58,004 bases of DNA from positions 1 through 58,004 of the forward strand of contig JAQGIP010000018.1 of NCBI GenBank assembly GCA_028291055.1. The letters are read 5' to 3'. This document shows, piece after piece, positions 7,808 to 15,689 of the stretch. Positions within the stretch are counted from its first letter, which is position 1, and the number at the start of each line of letters is the position of its first letter. Origin of the DNA: Caulobacter sp. (GTDB lineage: Bacteria; Pseudomonadota; Alphaproteobacteria; Caulobacterales; Caulobacteraceae). Made by a program: the position numbers and the translations under genes. Under the pieces are notes generated by a model. That model was not told the origin of the DNA. It did no database searches and worked only from the letters and a program-made list of their open reading frames with translations.

Positions 7808-9088
7808 TCAGGCGGCTCCCAGAATGAGGTCGGCGGTCAGGCGGTCCAGCACCAGCCGTCCCGCCCGAGTGGCCCTTAGCCGGGCCGGGTCGTCAAGCAG
7901 ATAGCCGCCGTCGACCAGCTGGGTCACGGCGGGATGGGTTGGCGTGAGGCCCAGGGCCGCGATCTCGGCGAAAGCCACGCCATGGTCGATGCGCAGGCCG
8001 AGCAGGATGCGCTCCTCGGCGGCCTCGATGGGGGAGAGAGTCTCGGACGTGAAGCCGACGCCGGTCTCGTTCACCGCGCGGAGGTAGTCGGCGACCTTTG
8101 CGTGGGCTGTGGTGGCGATGCGGCTCGTCCCGACCCTCCGCTCCTCCCGACGAAAGTCGGGATCCATGGGATCGTTCGGGAGGGATTGCTGCCGGGCGTC
8201 TTCCTCAGACTCAGTATGGGTCCCGGCTTTCGCCGGGATGAGCGGAGTATTTGAGGGCAGGGTCAGCCGCCCATGCGCCCCGGGGCCGACGCCCACATAG
8301 TCCCAGCCGCGCCAATAGACGAGGTTGTGGCGCGAGCGCGCGGCCTGGCCTTTCGCATGGTTGGACACCTCATAGGCGTCGAAGCCGGCGGCCTCGAGAC
8401 CCTGCTGTGTCACGTCGAACAGGTCGGAGGCGAGGTCTTCGCCGGGGGGAATGAGCGTCCCGCGCGCGACGGCGCGGCCGAAGGCGGTGGCGGCCTCGAT
8501 GGTCAGTTGATAGGGCGAGATGTGTTCGGCGCCCCAGGCGATGGCCTGGTCCAGCTCGGCGCGCCAGGCGTCGGCGCTCTGGCCGGGGCGGGCGTAGATC
8601 AGGTCGATGGACAGGCGCGGGAACAATCTGGCGGCCGTCTCCGCGGCGCGGCGGGCGGCGGCGGCGTCATGGTTGCGGCCGAGGAAGGCCAGCGAGGCGT
8701 CGTCCAGGGCCTGGACCCCCAGGGACAGGCGCGCGACCCCGGCTTCGGCGAAGGCCGCGAAGCGGCCCGACTCGGCGTCGGTGGGGTTGGCCTCCAGGGA
8801 GATTTCCAGATCCGGTTCGGGGGTCCACAGGGCCTTGGCCGCGTCGATGATCTGCGCCGCCCAGGCGGGGTCCATCAGCGAAGGCGTGCCGCCGCCCAGG
8901 AAGATGGAGGCCAGCCGCCGGGGTCCGGTGAGCGCGCGCTGGGCCTTGAGGTCGGCGATGATGGCGCGGGCCAGCAGCGGCTGCTCGGCCTGGGCGCGGT
9001 CGCGCACCACGTTGAAGTCGCAGTAGGGGCAGATCCGCGCGCAGTAGGGCCAGTGGATGTAGACGCCGAGCGGATTGGAATTAGTCAA
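7808..9088 (-). CDS. hemW: heme chaperone HemW-like radical SAM protein with repeat-derived insert
   Basis: 426 residues, about 40 more than usual. HemW binds heme and a 4Fe-4S cluster and delivers heme to respiratory enzymes; it was long called a coproporphyrinogen oxidase. The cluster motif C-x3-C-x2-C (CARICPYC, about 17-24) is near the N-terminus, followed by FLGGGTPS and [10 protein letters not shown]. After [13 protein letters not shown] the expected sequence is interrupted by about 40 residues ([16 protein letters not shown] onward) encoded by a REP doublet at 8136-8247, then the family resumes at [11 protein letters not shown]. The frame is intact. It overlaps rdgB by eight bases. Confidence 0.94.
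   Translation of the reverse strand: MTNSNPLGVYIHWPYCARICPYCDFNVVRDRAQAEQPLLARAIIADLKAQRALTGPRRLASIFLGGGTPSLMDPAWAAQIIDAAKALWTPEPDLEISLEANPTDAESGRFAAFAEAGVARLSLGVQALDDASLAFLGRNHDAAAARRAAETAARLFPRLSIDLIYARPGQSADAWRAELDQAIAWGAEHISPYQLTIEAATAFGRAVARGTLIPPGEDLASDLFDVTQQGLEAAGFDAYEVSNHAKGQAARSRHNLVYWRGWDYVGVGPGAHGRLTLPSNTPLIPAKAGTHTESEEDARQQSLPNDPMDPDFRREERRVGTSRIATTAHAKVADYLRAVNETGVGFTSETLSPIEAAEERILLGLRIDHGVAFAEIAALGLTPTHPAVTQLVDGGYLLDDPARLRATRAGRLVLDRLTADLILGAA
8136..8247. repeat. REP doublet (REPIN-like, family A) inserted in frame in hemW
   Basis: Two copies of a ~32-base palindromic repeat in inverted orientation: 8136-8169 (diverged: CTCCGCTCCTCCCGACGAAA) and 8216-8247 (closer to consensus, reverse complement of CTCATCCCGGCGAAAGCCGG). 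Each has its own stem, and together they can form one long hairpin. The same arrangement occurs at 15423-15567. Here the element lies inside a conserved gene and is read through without a stop. Confidence 0.85.
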
Positions 9089-9683
9089 ACAGGGCCGCCT
9101 TGAGCAACTCGAAGGCGTGGGTGCGGTGGCTGAGGGAGTCCTTCAGCGTCTGTTCCATCTCGCCGAAGGTCTGGCCGTGGCCGTCGGGAATGAAGATGGG
9201 GTCGTAGCCGAAGCCCTTGTCGCCGCGCGGCGGGAAGGTCAGCTGGCCGTCGACGCGGCCTTCCACCACCACGCCCGGCCCATCCGGCCAGGCGACGGCC
9301 AGCGCGCAGGTGAACCAGGCGCCGCGGTCATCGGAGGCGGTCTCGATCAGCCGCTCCTCGACCTTGTCCATGGCGAGCGTGAAATCCTTGCCCGGCCCGG
9401 CCCAGCGGGCGGAATAGATGCCGGGCGAGCCGCCCAGCGCGGTGACCGACAGGCCGCTGTCGTCGGCCAGGGAGACGCGGCCCGAATGCTGGGCGGCATG
9501 GCGGGCCTTGAGCAGGGCGTTGCCGACGAAGGTGGTCTCGGTCTCCTCCGGCTCGGGAATGTTCAGCTCGCCGGCCGACAGCACCGTGAAGCGGCCCTCC
9601 AGCAGGGCGGCCAGTTCGCGGGCCTTGCCGGGGTTGTGGGTGGCGGCCACCAGGGTCAGGCCGGCGGGCAGGGTCAGCGGCAT
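9081..9683 (-). CDS. rdgB: non-canonical purine NTP pyrophosphatase (RdgB/HAM1)
   Basis: 200 residues, standard length. It hydrolyses ITP, dITP and XTP to monophosphates, keeping deaminated purines out of nucleic acids. Seen: [18 protein letters not shown] at the N-terminus (SHNxGK-type motif), [23 protein letters not shown] (catalytic Asp region, about 74-96) and [20 protein letters not shown] near the C-terminus. First gene of the rdgB-hemW-rsmI-yraN-sirB1-gshB run; its 3' end overlaps hemW by eight bases. Confidence 0.97.
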   Translation of the reverse strand: MPLTLPAGLTLVAATHNPGKARELAALLEGRFTVLSAGELNIPEPEETETTFVGNALLKARHAAQHSGRVSLADDSGLSVTALGGSPGIYSARWAGPGKDFTLAMDKVEERLIETASDDRGAWFTCALAVAWPDGPGVVVEGRVDGQLTFPPRGDKGFGYDPIFIPDGHGQTFGEMEQTLKDSLSHRTHAFELLKAALFD

Positions 9684-9818
9684 GGCGGGCTCCCAAAAGC
9701 GTCGCCCCCTTCTATCCCGCCCCGCCGCCGCACTCCATCACCGGCGCTTATGCTGCACTGCATAAATTTCCCGTAATGAATGACACGCTTGTAACATCGC
9801 TAAACGATATGTAATTTG

Positions 9819-9849
9819 ATTGATAAGCGGCAAACACATATTGATAAGC
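9819..9849 (+). promoter_or_regulatory. direct repeat ATTGATAAGC, 21-base period
   Basis: ATTGATAAGC occurs at 9819-9828 and again at 9840-9849. The 21-base start-to-start distance puts both on the same face of the helix. They lie in an AT-rich stretch (about 9757-9850) unusual for this genome, between divergent rdgB and the small membrane gene at 9930. A tandem operator is plausible; the binding protein is unknown. Confidence 0.4.
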
Positions 9850-9929
9850 ATGTGGACGGGGCAGATGCCTCTGCCGCCGAGGCGACACCGGTCGTTTCGA
9901 TACCGCACTGCAACATGGAATTTGAGACA

Positions 9930-10046
9930 ATGACTTCGTACAAAATGACCTACTTCGTCGACAAGGTCGCCATGACCCTGATCAACGTCGCCCTGCTGGC
10001 CGCCCTGCCCATGGGCGCCGCGCTGTTCATCTCCCACTCGCTCTAA
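9930..10046 (+). CDS. 38-residue single-span membrane protein
   Basis: ATG at 9930, with an alternative in-frame ATG at 9915. The product has a charged N-terminus (YKMTYFVDKVAM) and one membrane span (LINVALLAALPMGAALFI), ending SHSL. Codons are strongly biased to G/C at third positions, like neighbouring real genes, while the upstream sequence is AT-rich and carries a tandem repeat. No family is recognised. It lies between rdgB and a DUF2975 gene. The coding call rests on codon use and the clear transmembrane segment; the start is uncertain. Confidence 0.6.
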   Translation: MTSYKMTYFVDKVAMTLINVALLAALPMGAALFISHSL

Positions 10047-10171
10047 GCCGGGTCGGATAGTGATCGGCGCGAACGGGTCCTGCTCGCCTGGAAACTGCGC
10101 TATGGATGCAGACCGGGCGGGCGGCCCAAGCCGCCGCCGGCACGGTTAAAGGAACGACGGAGCTTCACCCG

Positions 10172-10708
10172 ATGCGCGCACTGGGACCGGGATCGGTTTC
10201 GAGCTTCCTGACGGTGATCCTGAACGTCGTCTATGTGGTCCTGTGGATCGGAGCGGGTGTCTCGCTCCTGGGCGCCATCGCGGCGCCCCTCGTGCCTGGC
10301 GACGCCAAGGCCTTCAGCTATTTCCACTTCTCTCTCGACGCGACGCCGGGCACGCTCAGCCTGACCCCGCCGATCGCCGCCGCGGCCTGCGCCGCCATCG
10401 GCCTCTACGCCGCGGGCCTGCTGGTCATCGTCGGCCGCCTGCGCTCGATCTTCAAGGCGCTCACCGCCGGCGACCCCTTCCACCCCGACAATGTTCGGCG
10501 CCTGCAGATCATCGGATTGGCGCTGGCCGCCCTCGAAGTCGGGCGCTATCTGAGCGACCGGCTGTTCCACATGCTGTTCGGCGCCAACGACGCCCAGTGG
10601 TTCAGCCTCAACCTGACCGCCTGGTTCTCGGTGCTGGTGGTGTTCGTCCTGGCCGAAGTCTTCCGCGAAGGGGCGCGCCTGCGCCGCGAAGCGGAACTGA
10701 CCATCTGA
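10172..10708 (+). CDS. DUF2975 family membrane protein
   Basis: 178 residues from ATG at 10172 (MRALGPGSVSSFLTVILNVV); the frame is open to 10106 but the extension lacks coding character. Four hydrophobic spans are visible (about 12-40, 70-98, 112-132, 148-165), with the family-typical segment GDPFHPDNVRRLQIIGLALA between spans two and three. DUF2975 proteins are membrane proteins of unknown function nearly always followed by a small XRE-type regulator, exactly as here, 18 bases downstream. A membrane-signal/regulator pair is likely. Confidence 0.85.
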   Translation: MRALGPGSVSSFLTVILNVVYVVLWIGAGVSLLGAIAAPLVPGDAKAFSYFHFSLDATPGTLSLTPPIAAAACAAIGLYAAGLLVIVGRLRSIFKALTAGDPFHPDNVRRLQIIGLALAALEVGRYLSDRLFHMLFGANDAQWFSLNLTAWFSVLVVFVLAEVFREGARLRREAELTI

Positions 10709-10726
10709 CGCGGAGCTAATCACCTC

Positions 10727-10987
10727 ATGGCCATCCGCGTGCAACTCGACAAGATCCTGCTGGAACGGCGCATGTCGCTGACCGAGCTGGCCGACCGGGT
10801 CGGCGTGACCATCGCCAACCTGTCGATCCTGAAGACCGGCAAGGCCCGGGCGATTCGTTTTTCCACCCTCGATTCCCTCTGCCGCGAGCTCAACTGCCAG
10901 CCCGGCGACCTGGTGGCCTGGGAGCCCGGCCCGCCGGACGATCCCCCCGAGATCGACGAGGAATCCGACGCCTACGGCGGCGCCTGA
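10727..10987 (+). CDS. XRE/Cro-type helix-turn-helix regulator
   Basis: 86 residues. The helix-turn-helix spans about residues 17-40 (LTELADRVGVTIANLSILKT), followed by RFSTLDSLCRELNCQPGDLV, the form seen in small YozG-like regulators that pair with DUF2975 membrane proteins. The C-terminus is acidic and Pro-rich. It probably forms an operon with the DUF2975 gene and may autoregulate it; the target is not visible in the sequence. Confidence 0.9.
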   Translation: MAIRVQLDKILLERRMSLTELADRVGVTIANLSILKTGKARAIRFSTLDSLCRELNCQPGDLVAWEPGPPDDPPEIDEESDAYGGA

Positions 10988-11125
10988 GTCCCTTGTCGCC
11001 GGGTGCGACAACCCGCCACGCCTTAGAATCGCCCCTTTGCCACCGTCAATCAGAGACGGGGAGGTCGTCGGCGATCGACGTATCGTCCCCGATCTCTCCA
11101 TCCGTGCAGATGAGACTGGAGAGGC

Positions 11126-11695
11126 ATGATGAGCATGAGATCACGCACATTGATGGCGAGTGTCGGCATAGCGGCCGCGGTCGCCTTGAGCGGCTGCGCC
11201 ACCAAGGGCTTCGTCCGCGACCAGGTCGGCCTGGTGGACGGCAAGGTCACCGCCACCAACGGGCGGGTCGACAACGTCGACCGCACCGCCCAGGAAGCCC
11301 TGAGCCGGGCTCAGGCGGCCGGCAAGCTGGCGGAGGGCAAGTTCCTCTATTCGCTGGTGCTGTCGGATGACTCGGTGAAGTTCCCGGTCAATGTCGCGGA
11401 GCTGTCGCCCGAGGCCCAGAACCGGCTGCTGGAGTTCGCGGAAAAGCTGAAGGGCGACAACCGCAACGTCTATCTGGAAATCCAGGGCCACACCGACGCC
11501 TCGGGCTCGCCCGACTACAACAAGAAGCTGGGCGAGGAGCGCGCCGAGGCCGTGCGGCTGTTCCTGAACAAGCAGGGCGTGGCCCTGAACCGCATGGCGA
11601 CCATCTCCTACGGGCCCGAGGCGCCCGTGGCGCCGAACGACACCCGCGAAGGCCGCGCCCAGAACCGGCGCGTGGTCATCGAAGTCCTGTCCTAG
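11126..11695 (+). CDS. OmpA/Pal-like lipoprotein
   Basis: 189 residues from ATG at 11126 (second ATG 11129), with GGAGAGG just upstream. A lipoprotein signal ends in the lipobox LSGC (Cys about 24). A short heptad-like linker (VDGKVTATNGRVDNVDR) is followed by an OmpA C-terminal domain (about 72-188) with LEIQGHTDASGSPDYNKKLG and the NRRVVIEV motif that binds diaminopimelate of peptidoglycan. It probably tethers the outer membrane to the wall. It is not the tol-pal cluster gene, since no tol genes adjoin it. Confidence 0.9.
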   Translation: MMSMRSRTLMASVGIAAAVALSGCATKGFVRDQVGLVDGKVTATNGRVDNVDRTAQEALSRAQAAGKLAEGKFLYSLVLSDDSVKFPVNVAELSPEAQNRLLEFAEKLKGDNRNVYLEIQGHTDASGSPDYNKKLGEERAEAVRLFLNKQGVALNRMATISYGPEAPVAPNDTREGRAQNRRVVIEVLS

Positions 11696-11831
11696 GGATT
11701 GGAGGGCGGCGCCGGGATATCCCGCGCCGCCCTGCGTCTTCGTCCTTGGCTGGTCGGCTGCGCCGCGGAGCGGTGAGGCCGCTAGATCGTCAAACTTAGG
11801 GCCATCGACCCAAGCGCACTGGCCCAAACCC

Positions 11832-12683
11832 CTAGCGCCGCAACCCCAGCAAGTCCGACCAGCGCCACGCCCCTGACCCCAGGGCGATCTTGGTGTGTTC
11901 GTTCAAGGCCACCACCACATAGCCGCGCACCGCCTGCTCGCGGCAGGCCTTGGGCGCGAAGCCCACTTCCCAGGTGATGGCCTGGCGCACGGCGGCCAGA
12001 CCCTTGCCCTCCTCGCCCTGGCTGGTCACCCAGTCGCCGTTCCACACCACCATGCCCCGGCCCGTGGTGGCGCGCTGGCCCAGCGCGCTGGCTACCGCCG
12101 CCTTGACGCGGCTGTCCTTGGTCAGGGCCGCCTGCAGGCGCCGGCGCATGTCGCATTCGCCGCCGCCGCCGCCACCACTGCCCGCGCCCGACCCGCCGCC
12201 ATCGCCCGACCCGGAGCCGCCCGCGCCGCGCGCGTCACCCTCGCCCAACTCCAGAAAGGGTTCACGCGCGGGCGTTTGCGCGGCGGCCAGCACGGGGCGG
12301 GCGACCGGCGCCTTGGTCACGCGCACGCTGGGCTTGGGCGCGGGGGCCGGCGGGTGCGGCGCCGGCTCCTTCTTGGTTTCGACCTTCGCCGGCGGCGCGG
12401 GTTTGGGGATGGGGACCTCCGCCGGCTTCGGCGGCGGAATGACCTTGGGTTTTGGGGCCAGTTCGACCATCGCCACCCTCACCACCGGCGGTTCGACGAA
12501 GGTCTCGGGCTTGGGCTGGGCCCACAGCATCAGCTGGAAGGCCGCCAGATGGCCGAAAACGCTGAGGGCGATCACCACGGGCCGGCCCGCGCGTCCTCGC
12601 CGCCGCGTCCCCTTGCCAACCGGGCGGGACGGAGCCGGATCTTCCGGCGGGATGAACCCGCCCTGGGACGCGTTACCAGTCAC
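11832..12683 (-). CDS. TonB-like Pro-rich anchored protein with an unusual C-terminus
   Basis: About 283 residues from GTG at 12681-12683. A basic cytoplasmic N-terminus (about 26-36) precedes one membrane span (VVIALSVFGHLAAFQLML, about 37-54), then a long Pro/Lys/Ala-rich region, as in TonB. After a Gly/Ser-rich linker the C-terminal domain (about 175-283, CDMRRRLQAALTKD onward, with GRGMVVWNGDWV and WEVGFAPKACR) lacks the usual TonB C-terminal motif. It could be a lineage-specific periplasm-spanning or energy-coupling protein; no ExbB/ExbD lies nearby. Function not assigned. Confidence 0.75.
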   Translation of the reverse strand: MTGNASQGGFIPPEDPAPSRPVGKGTRRRGRAGRPVVIALSVFGHLAAFQLMLWAQPKPETFVEPPVVRVAMVELAPKPKVIPPPKPAEVPIPKPAPPAKVETKKEPAPHPPAPAPKPSVRVTKAPVARPVLAAAQTPAREPFLELGEGDARGAGGSGSGDGGGSGAGSGGGGGGECDMRRRLQAALTKDSRVKAAVASALGQRATTGRGMVVWNGDWVTSQGEEGKGLAAVRQAITWEVGFAPKACREQAVRGYVVVALNEHTKIALGSGAWRWSDLLGLRR

Positions 12684-12782
12684 AACGCCGCCCAAGGGCC
12701 AGATTTATATGGCCGTACGGTGGCCGCGCGGGCGCAAGCGCAATTGTCTGGACGGCGGGCGGGGCCCGCGCCATGAGGCGAA

Positions 12783-13352
12783 ATGGCCAGCGATCGACAG
12801 ATCATCGCCGACATCCTGAGGGTCGATCACGCAGGTGAGTTCGGCGCCATCCGCATCTATAAGGCCCAGCGCCTGGCCGCCCGCTGGCGCGCCCCCGACC
12901 TGCTGGCCTTCCTCGATCACACCCTGGGCGACGAGCGCGCCCACCGCCGGGCCTTCGAAGCCCTGATGGCGGCGCGCGGGGTGACCCCCTGCCGGACCCT
13001 GACGCTCTGGGGCGTTGGCGGTTACCTGCTGGGCCTCGCCACCGGCTGCCTGGGCCGCGCGGCCATCCTGATCTGCACCGAGGCGGTGGAGCGCACCGTC
13101 CATCGCCATCTGGACGACCAGGTCCGCTGGCTGGCCGACCGCGACCCGGAGATCTCGGCCGCCATCACCGCCATCCAGGTCGAGGAACTCGAGCATCTGA
13201 CCTTCGCGACAGACCACGCCACCGCCTCACGCGCCCGCGCCTGGGCCGGACTGCTCGATGCGCTGGTCGGCGCCGCGACCGAGGCGCTGATCTGGTGCTC
13301 CACCTACGGCGCCTCGTCGCGGATGGGACGGCAGGTTCGCGGCCCGCGCTAG
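12783..13352 (+). CDS. coq7: demethoxyubiquinone hydroxylase (Coq7)
   Basis: 189 residues. Coq7 is a membrane-associated diiron enzyme that hydroxylates 5-demethoxyubiquinone in ubiquinone synthesis. All six expected ligands are visible: E in RVDHAGEFGAIRIYKAQ, ExxH in GDERAHRRAF, E in CTEAVERTVHRHL and ExxH in QVEELEHLTF. Hydrophobic helices between the ligands fit interfacial binding. Starts ATG 12783, about 100 bases from the divergent TonB-like gene. Confidence 0.96.
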   Translation: MASDRQIIADILRVDHAGEFGAIRIYKAQRLAARWRAPDLLAFLDHTLGDERAHRRAFEALMAARGVTPCRTLTLWGVGGYLLGLATGCLGRAAILICTEAVERTVHRHLDDQVRWLADRDPEISAAITAIQVEELEHLTFATDHATASRARAWAGLLDALVGAATEALIWCSTYGASSRMGRQVRGPR

Positions 13353-13380
13353 GGTGAGGGCTCAATCATTTCTCACCGTT

Positions 13381-13505
13381 CGTCATCGCCGGACTTGTTC
13401 CGGCGACCCATGCACACGGGCAGGCAAGGTGAGCCGCTGAGCGTCGGCACATTATTCACCTGCGCGCGGTGTTCTTGGGTGGCCGGAATAAATCCGGCCA
13501 TGACG
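13381..13505. repeat. inverted REP doublet, family B
   Basis: A palindromic unit at 13381-13411 (CGTCATCGCCGGACTTGTTC, then CGGCGACCCATG) and an inverted relative at 13476-13505, which reads CGTCATGGCCGGATTTATTC on the other strand. Each forms its own hairpin around the CCGGA...TCCGG stem, and the pair can form a larger one. It fills the gap between convergent coq7 and rph and could act as a two-way terminator. The stem sequence differs from family A. Confidence 0.75.
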
Positions 13506-13590
13506 TCTCTCTATAATTCAGCGCCCTGGCCGGGTTTACACCCCAGGTCGCCCGCTCTGTGAGAAGGCGTCGATCCCGTCACGGCTGGCG

Positions 13591-14304
13591 TTAGCCCGCC
13601 GCCGCCCGCTGCATGACGAACAGTTCGCCGATGCCTTTTTCGGCCAGGCCGTAGAGGGCTTCGAATTCGGCGCGGGAGAAGCCGCGCTTTTCGCCGGTGG
13701 CCTGGATCTCGACGATGTCGCCGCCGCCGGTCAGCACGAAGTTGGCGTCGGCCTCGGCGTTGGAGTCCTCGTCATAGTCGAGGTCGAGCACGGGGGTTCC
13801 GTTGAACACGCCGCAGGAGATGGCCGCCACCTGGTCGATGATCGGGTCGGTCTTCAGCACGCCCTCGTCCATCAGGTAGCGGGTGGCCTGGCGCAGGGCG
13901 ACCCAGGCGCCGGTGATGGAGGCGGTGCGGGTGCCGCCGTCGGCCTGGACCACGTCGCAGTCGAGGGTCAGCTGGCGTTCGCCGAGCGCCTTCAAATCCA
14001 CCACGGCCCTTAAGCTACGGCCGATCAGGCGCTGGATCTCCTGGGTGCGGCCCGACTGCTTACCCTGGGCGGCCTCGCGGCGTCCCCGGGTGTGGGTGGC
14101 GCGCGGCAGCATGCCGTATTCGGCGGTGACCCAGCCCGCGCCCTTGTTGCGCATCCAGCCCGGCACGCTTTCCTCGACCGTGCAGGTGACCAGCACCTTG
14201 GTGTGGCCGGCGGTGATCAGGCAGCTGCCCTCGGCATAGCGGTTGACGCCGGTCTCCAGGGTCACGGTGCGGAGGACGTCGGGGTCACGTTCGGAGGGGC
14301 GCAT
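13591..14304 (-). CDS. rph: ribonuclease PH
   Basis: 237 residues, typical length. RNase PH is a phosphorolytic 3'-5' exoribonuclease that trims tRNA 3' ends. Family motifs: [37 protein letters not shown] with [20 protein letters not shown] (phosphate/RNA-binding Arg residues, about 75-105) and [20 protein letters not shown] (acidic metal-binding). It is divergent from the luciferase-like gene, with a 150-base gap. Confidence 0.97.
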   Translation of the reverse strand: MRPSERDPDVLRTVTLETGVNRYAEGSCLITAGHTKVLVTCTVEESVPGWMRNKGAGWVTAEYGMLPRATHTRGRREAAQGKQSGRTQEIQRLIGRSLRAVVDLKALGERQLTLDCDVVQADGGTRTASITGAWVALRQATRYLMDEGVLKTDPIIDQVAAISCGVFNGTPVLDLDYDEDSNAEADANFVLTGGGDIVEIQATGEKRGFSRAEFEALYGLAEKGIGELFVMQRAAAG

Positions 14305-14454
14305 TGGGTGTTCCAGTCGGATTTGGCTTTGCCAGGGCGCTTAGACCCCGCCCCCGCCCCGGTCCACCTGATTTTCCCTCCCGCGCTCTTGCGGCGGGTA
14401 GCCGGCCGGCTTTACCATCAATCTTTTATAAGAAAGAGCTGCAGGGGATCAGCC

Positions 14455-15372
14455 ATGGCCACCGCCAAACCGAAACTCGCCGTCTTCCTGTCCCACGTGG
14501 ACCACCTGATCGACGGCGACAACGCCCGGCTGGTGGAGATGGGGGCCATTGCCGAACAGGCCGGCGCCGACCAGATCGTGCTCAGCGAGCATGTGGCCCT
14601 GGCCCAGGTGATCGAGGGCAAGGGCGAGGCGTCCAAATTCCCCTTCCAGGCCGATGAGAACTATCCCGAACCCTTGATCACCCTGGCCGCCATCGCCGGC
14701 GCTACCTCCTCCATCCGCCTGGCCACCGGCATCCTGATCGCGCCCCTGCGCCCGGCCATCGTCCTGGCCAAGATGGCCGCCACCCTCGACCACGTCTCTA
14801 AGGGCCGCCTCGACCTCGGCTTCGGCTCCGGCTGGCACGAGCCCGAACTGCGCGCCGCCGGCGTCGATCCGGACCTCGCGCTCCAGGTGCTGGAGAACAA
14901 CCTGCTGGCCTGCCGCGCTCTCTGGGCCGGCGGGCCGGCCTCCTTCTCCTCGTCCACCCTCAGCTTCGAGCGGCTGGTCTGCCGTCCGACCCCGCTCAGC
15001 GGCGCGAACCTGCCCGTCTGGCTCGCCGGGCCGCCCACCGACAAGGGGGCAGACCGGGTCGCGCGCCTGGGCCAGGGCTGGCTGCCCTTCGGCAACCTCA
15101 CCGCCGACGACATCGCCCGCGGCATAGGCCACCTGCGCGCGGCAGAGCAAAACCGGGGACTGGCGGAAGGTTCGCTGGGCGTGCGCGCCGCCCTGCCGAC
15201 CATCGCGGCAGCCAATATCGACGCCATGCTGGACGCCGCCTTCGCCACCGCGCCGGCTTACGTGGCGGCCGGCGCCGGCATCCTGCAGCTGCCGGTCTGG
15301 CGCTACGCCAAGACCTTCGACGAGGTGGGCCCGATCATCGCCGGGGCGCGGGCGCGCATCGACGCGCTCTGA
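14455..15372 (+). CDS. luciferase-like (LLM class) flavin-dependent oxidoreductase
   Basis: 305 residues from ATG at 14455, with AGGGG upstream. The TIM-barrel luciferase-like fold is indicated by AEQAGADQIVLSEHVAL, LITLAAIAGATSSIRLATGI (about 77-96), AKMAATLDHVSKGRLDLGFG and WHEPE (about 119-138), the typical flavin/F420-binding regions. Members are FMN- or F420-dependent; the substrate here cannot be read. It has no cotranscribed partner; REP family A follows it. Confidence 0.87.
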   Translation: MATAKPKLAVFLSHVDHLIDGDNARLVEMGAIAEQAGADQIVLSEHVALAQVIEGKGEASKFPFQADENYPEPLITLAAIAGATSSIRLATGILIAPLRPAIVLAKMAATLDHVSKGRLDLGFGSGWHEPELRAAGVDPDLALQVLENNLLACRALWAGGPASFSSSTLSFERLVCRPTPLSGANLPVWLAGPPTDKGADRVARLGQGWLPFGNLTADDIARGIGHLRAAEQNRGLAEGSLGVRAALPTIAAANIDAMLDAAFATAPAYVAAGAGILQLPVWRYAKTFDEVGPIIAGARARIDAL

Positions 15373-15422
15373 CGCCGCCCCGTCATTCACACATCTCCGA
15401 GCGCCCCGTCGTCACACACACA

Positions 15423-15567
15423 CTCCGCTCATCCCGGCGAAAGCCGGGACCCATAGGGCCTTTCAGAACTGGCCCTCAAGGCCGAAGACGGGCGCGGACG
15501 GCCCACGGGGCCCCAGATCCTTCCGGTGAGTCACCATGGGTCCCGGCTTTCGCCGGGATGAGCGGAG
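15423..15567. repeat. REP doublet (REPIN-like), family A, second copy
   Basis: Two near-identical units, 15423-15454 and 15536-15567, in inverted orientation, each carrying CTCATCCCGGCGAAAGCCGG on one strand. Between them is an 81-base GC-rich spacer. It matches the pair inside hemW. It fills much of the 317-base gap before hrcA and shows no gene. A degenerate half unit lies near 19807-19827. Confidence 0.85.
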
Positions 15568-15653
15568 ATTTGGGGGGAGAGCTTTCAGAGCCTTTGAAAC
15601 CTGTGTGCATGCTTCCGCTCCTTGCCGAGGAGCACCCGCTTTGCCGCAGTACG

Positions 15654-15679
15654 CTTGCTTACCGGGGGGCGGCCCCTAT
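15654..15679 (+). promoter_or_regulatory. possible heat-shock (RpoH-type) promoter of hrcA
   Basis: CTTGCT (15654-15659), then 13 bases, then CCCCTAT (15673-15679), resembling the sigma-32 pattern CTTGAA-N13-17-CCCCAT. It lies just upstream of hrcA. Transcription would begin within a few bases of the ATG at 15690, favouring the downstream ATG at 15702 as start. No CIRCE inverted repeat is visible. Confidence 0.35.
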
Positions 15680-15689
15680 CCTATGAGGG

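Noticed and set aside
12270..12630. Plus-strand frames opposite the TonB-like gene
   Set aside because: Repetitive Arg/Gly-rich products typical of antisense reading of Pro/Ala-rich codons.
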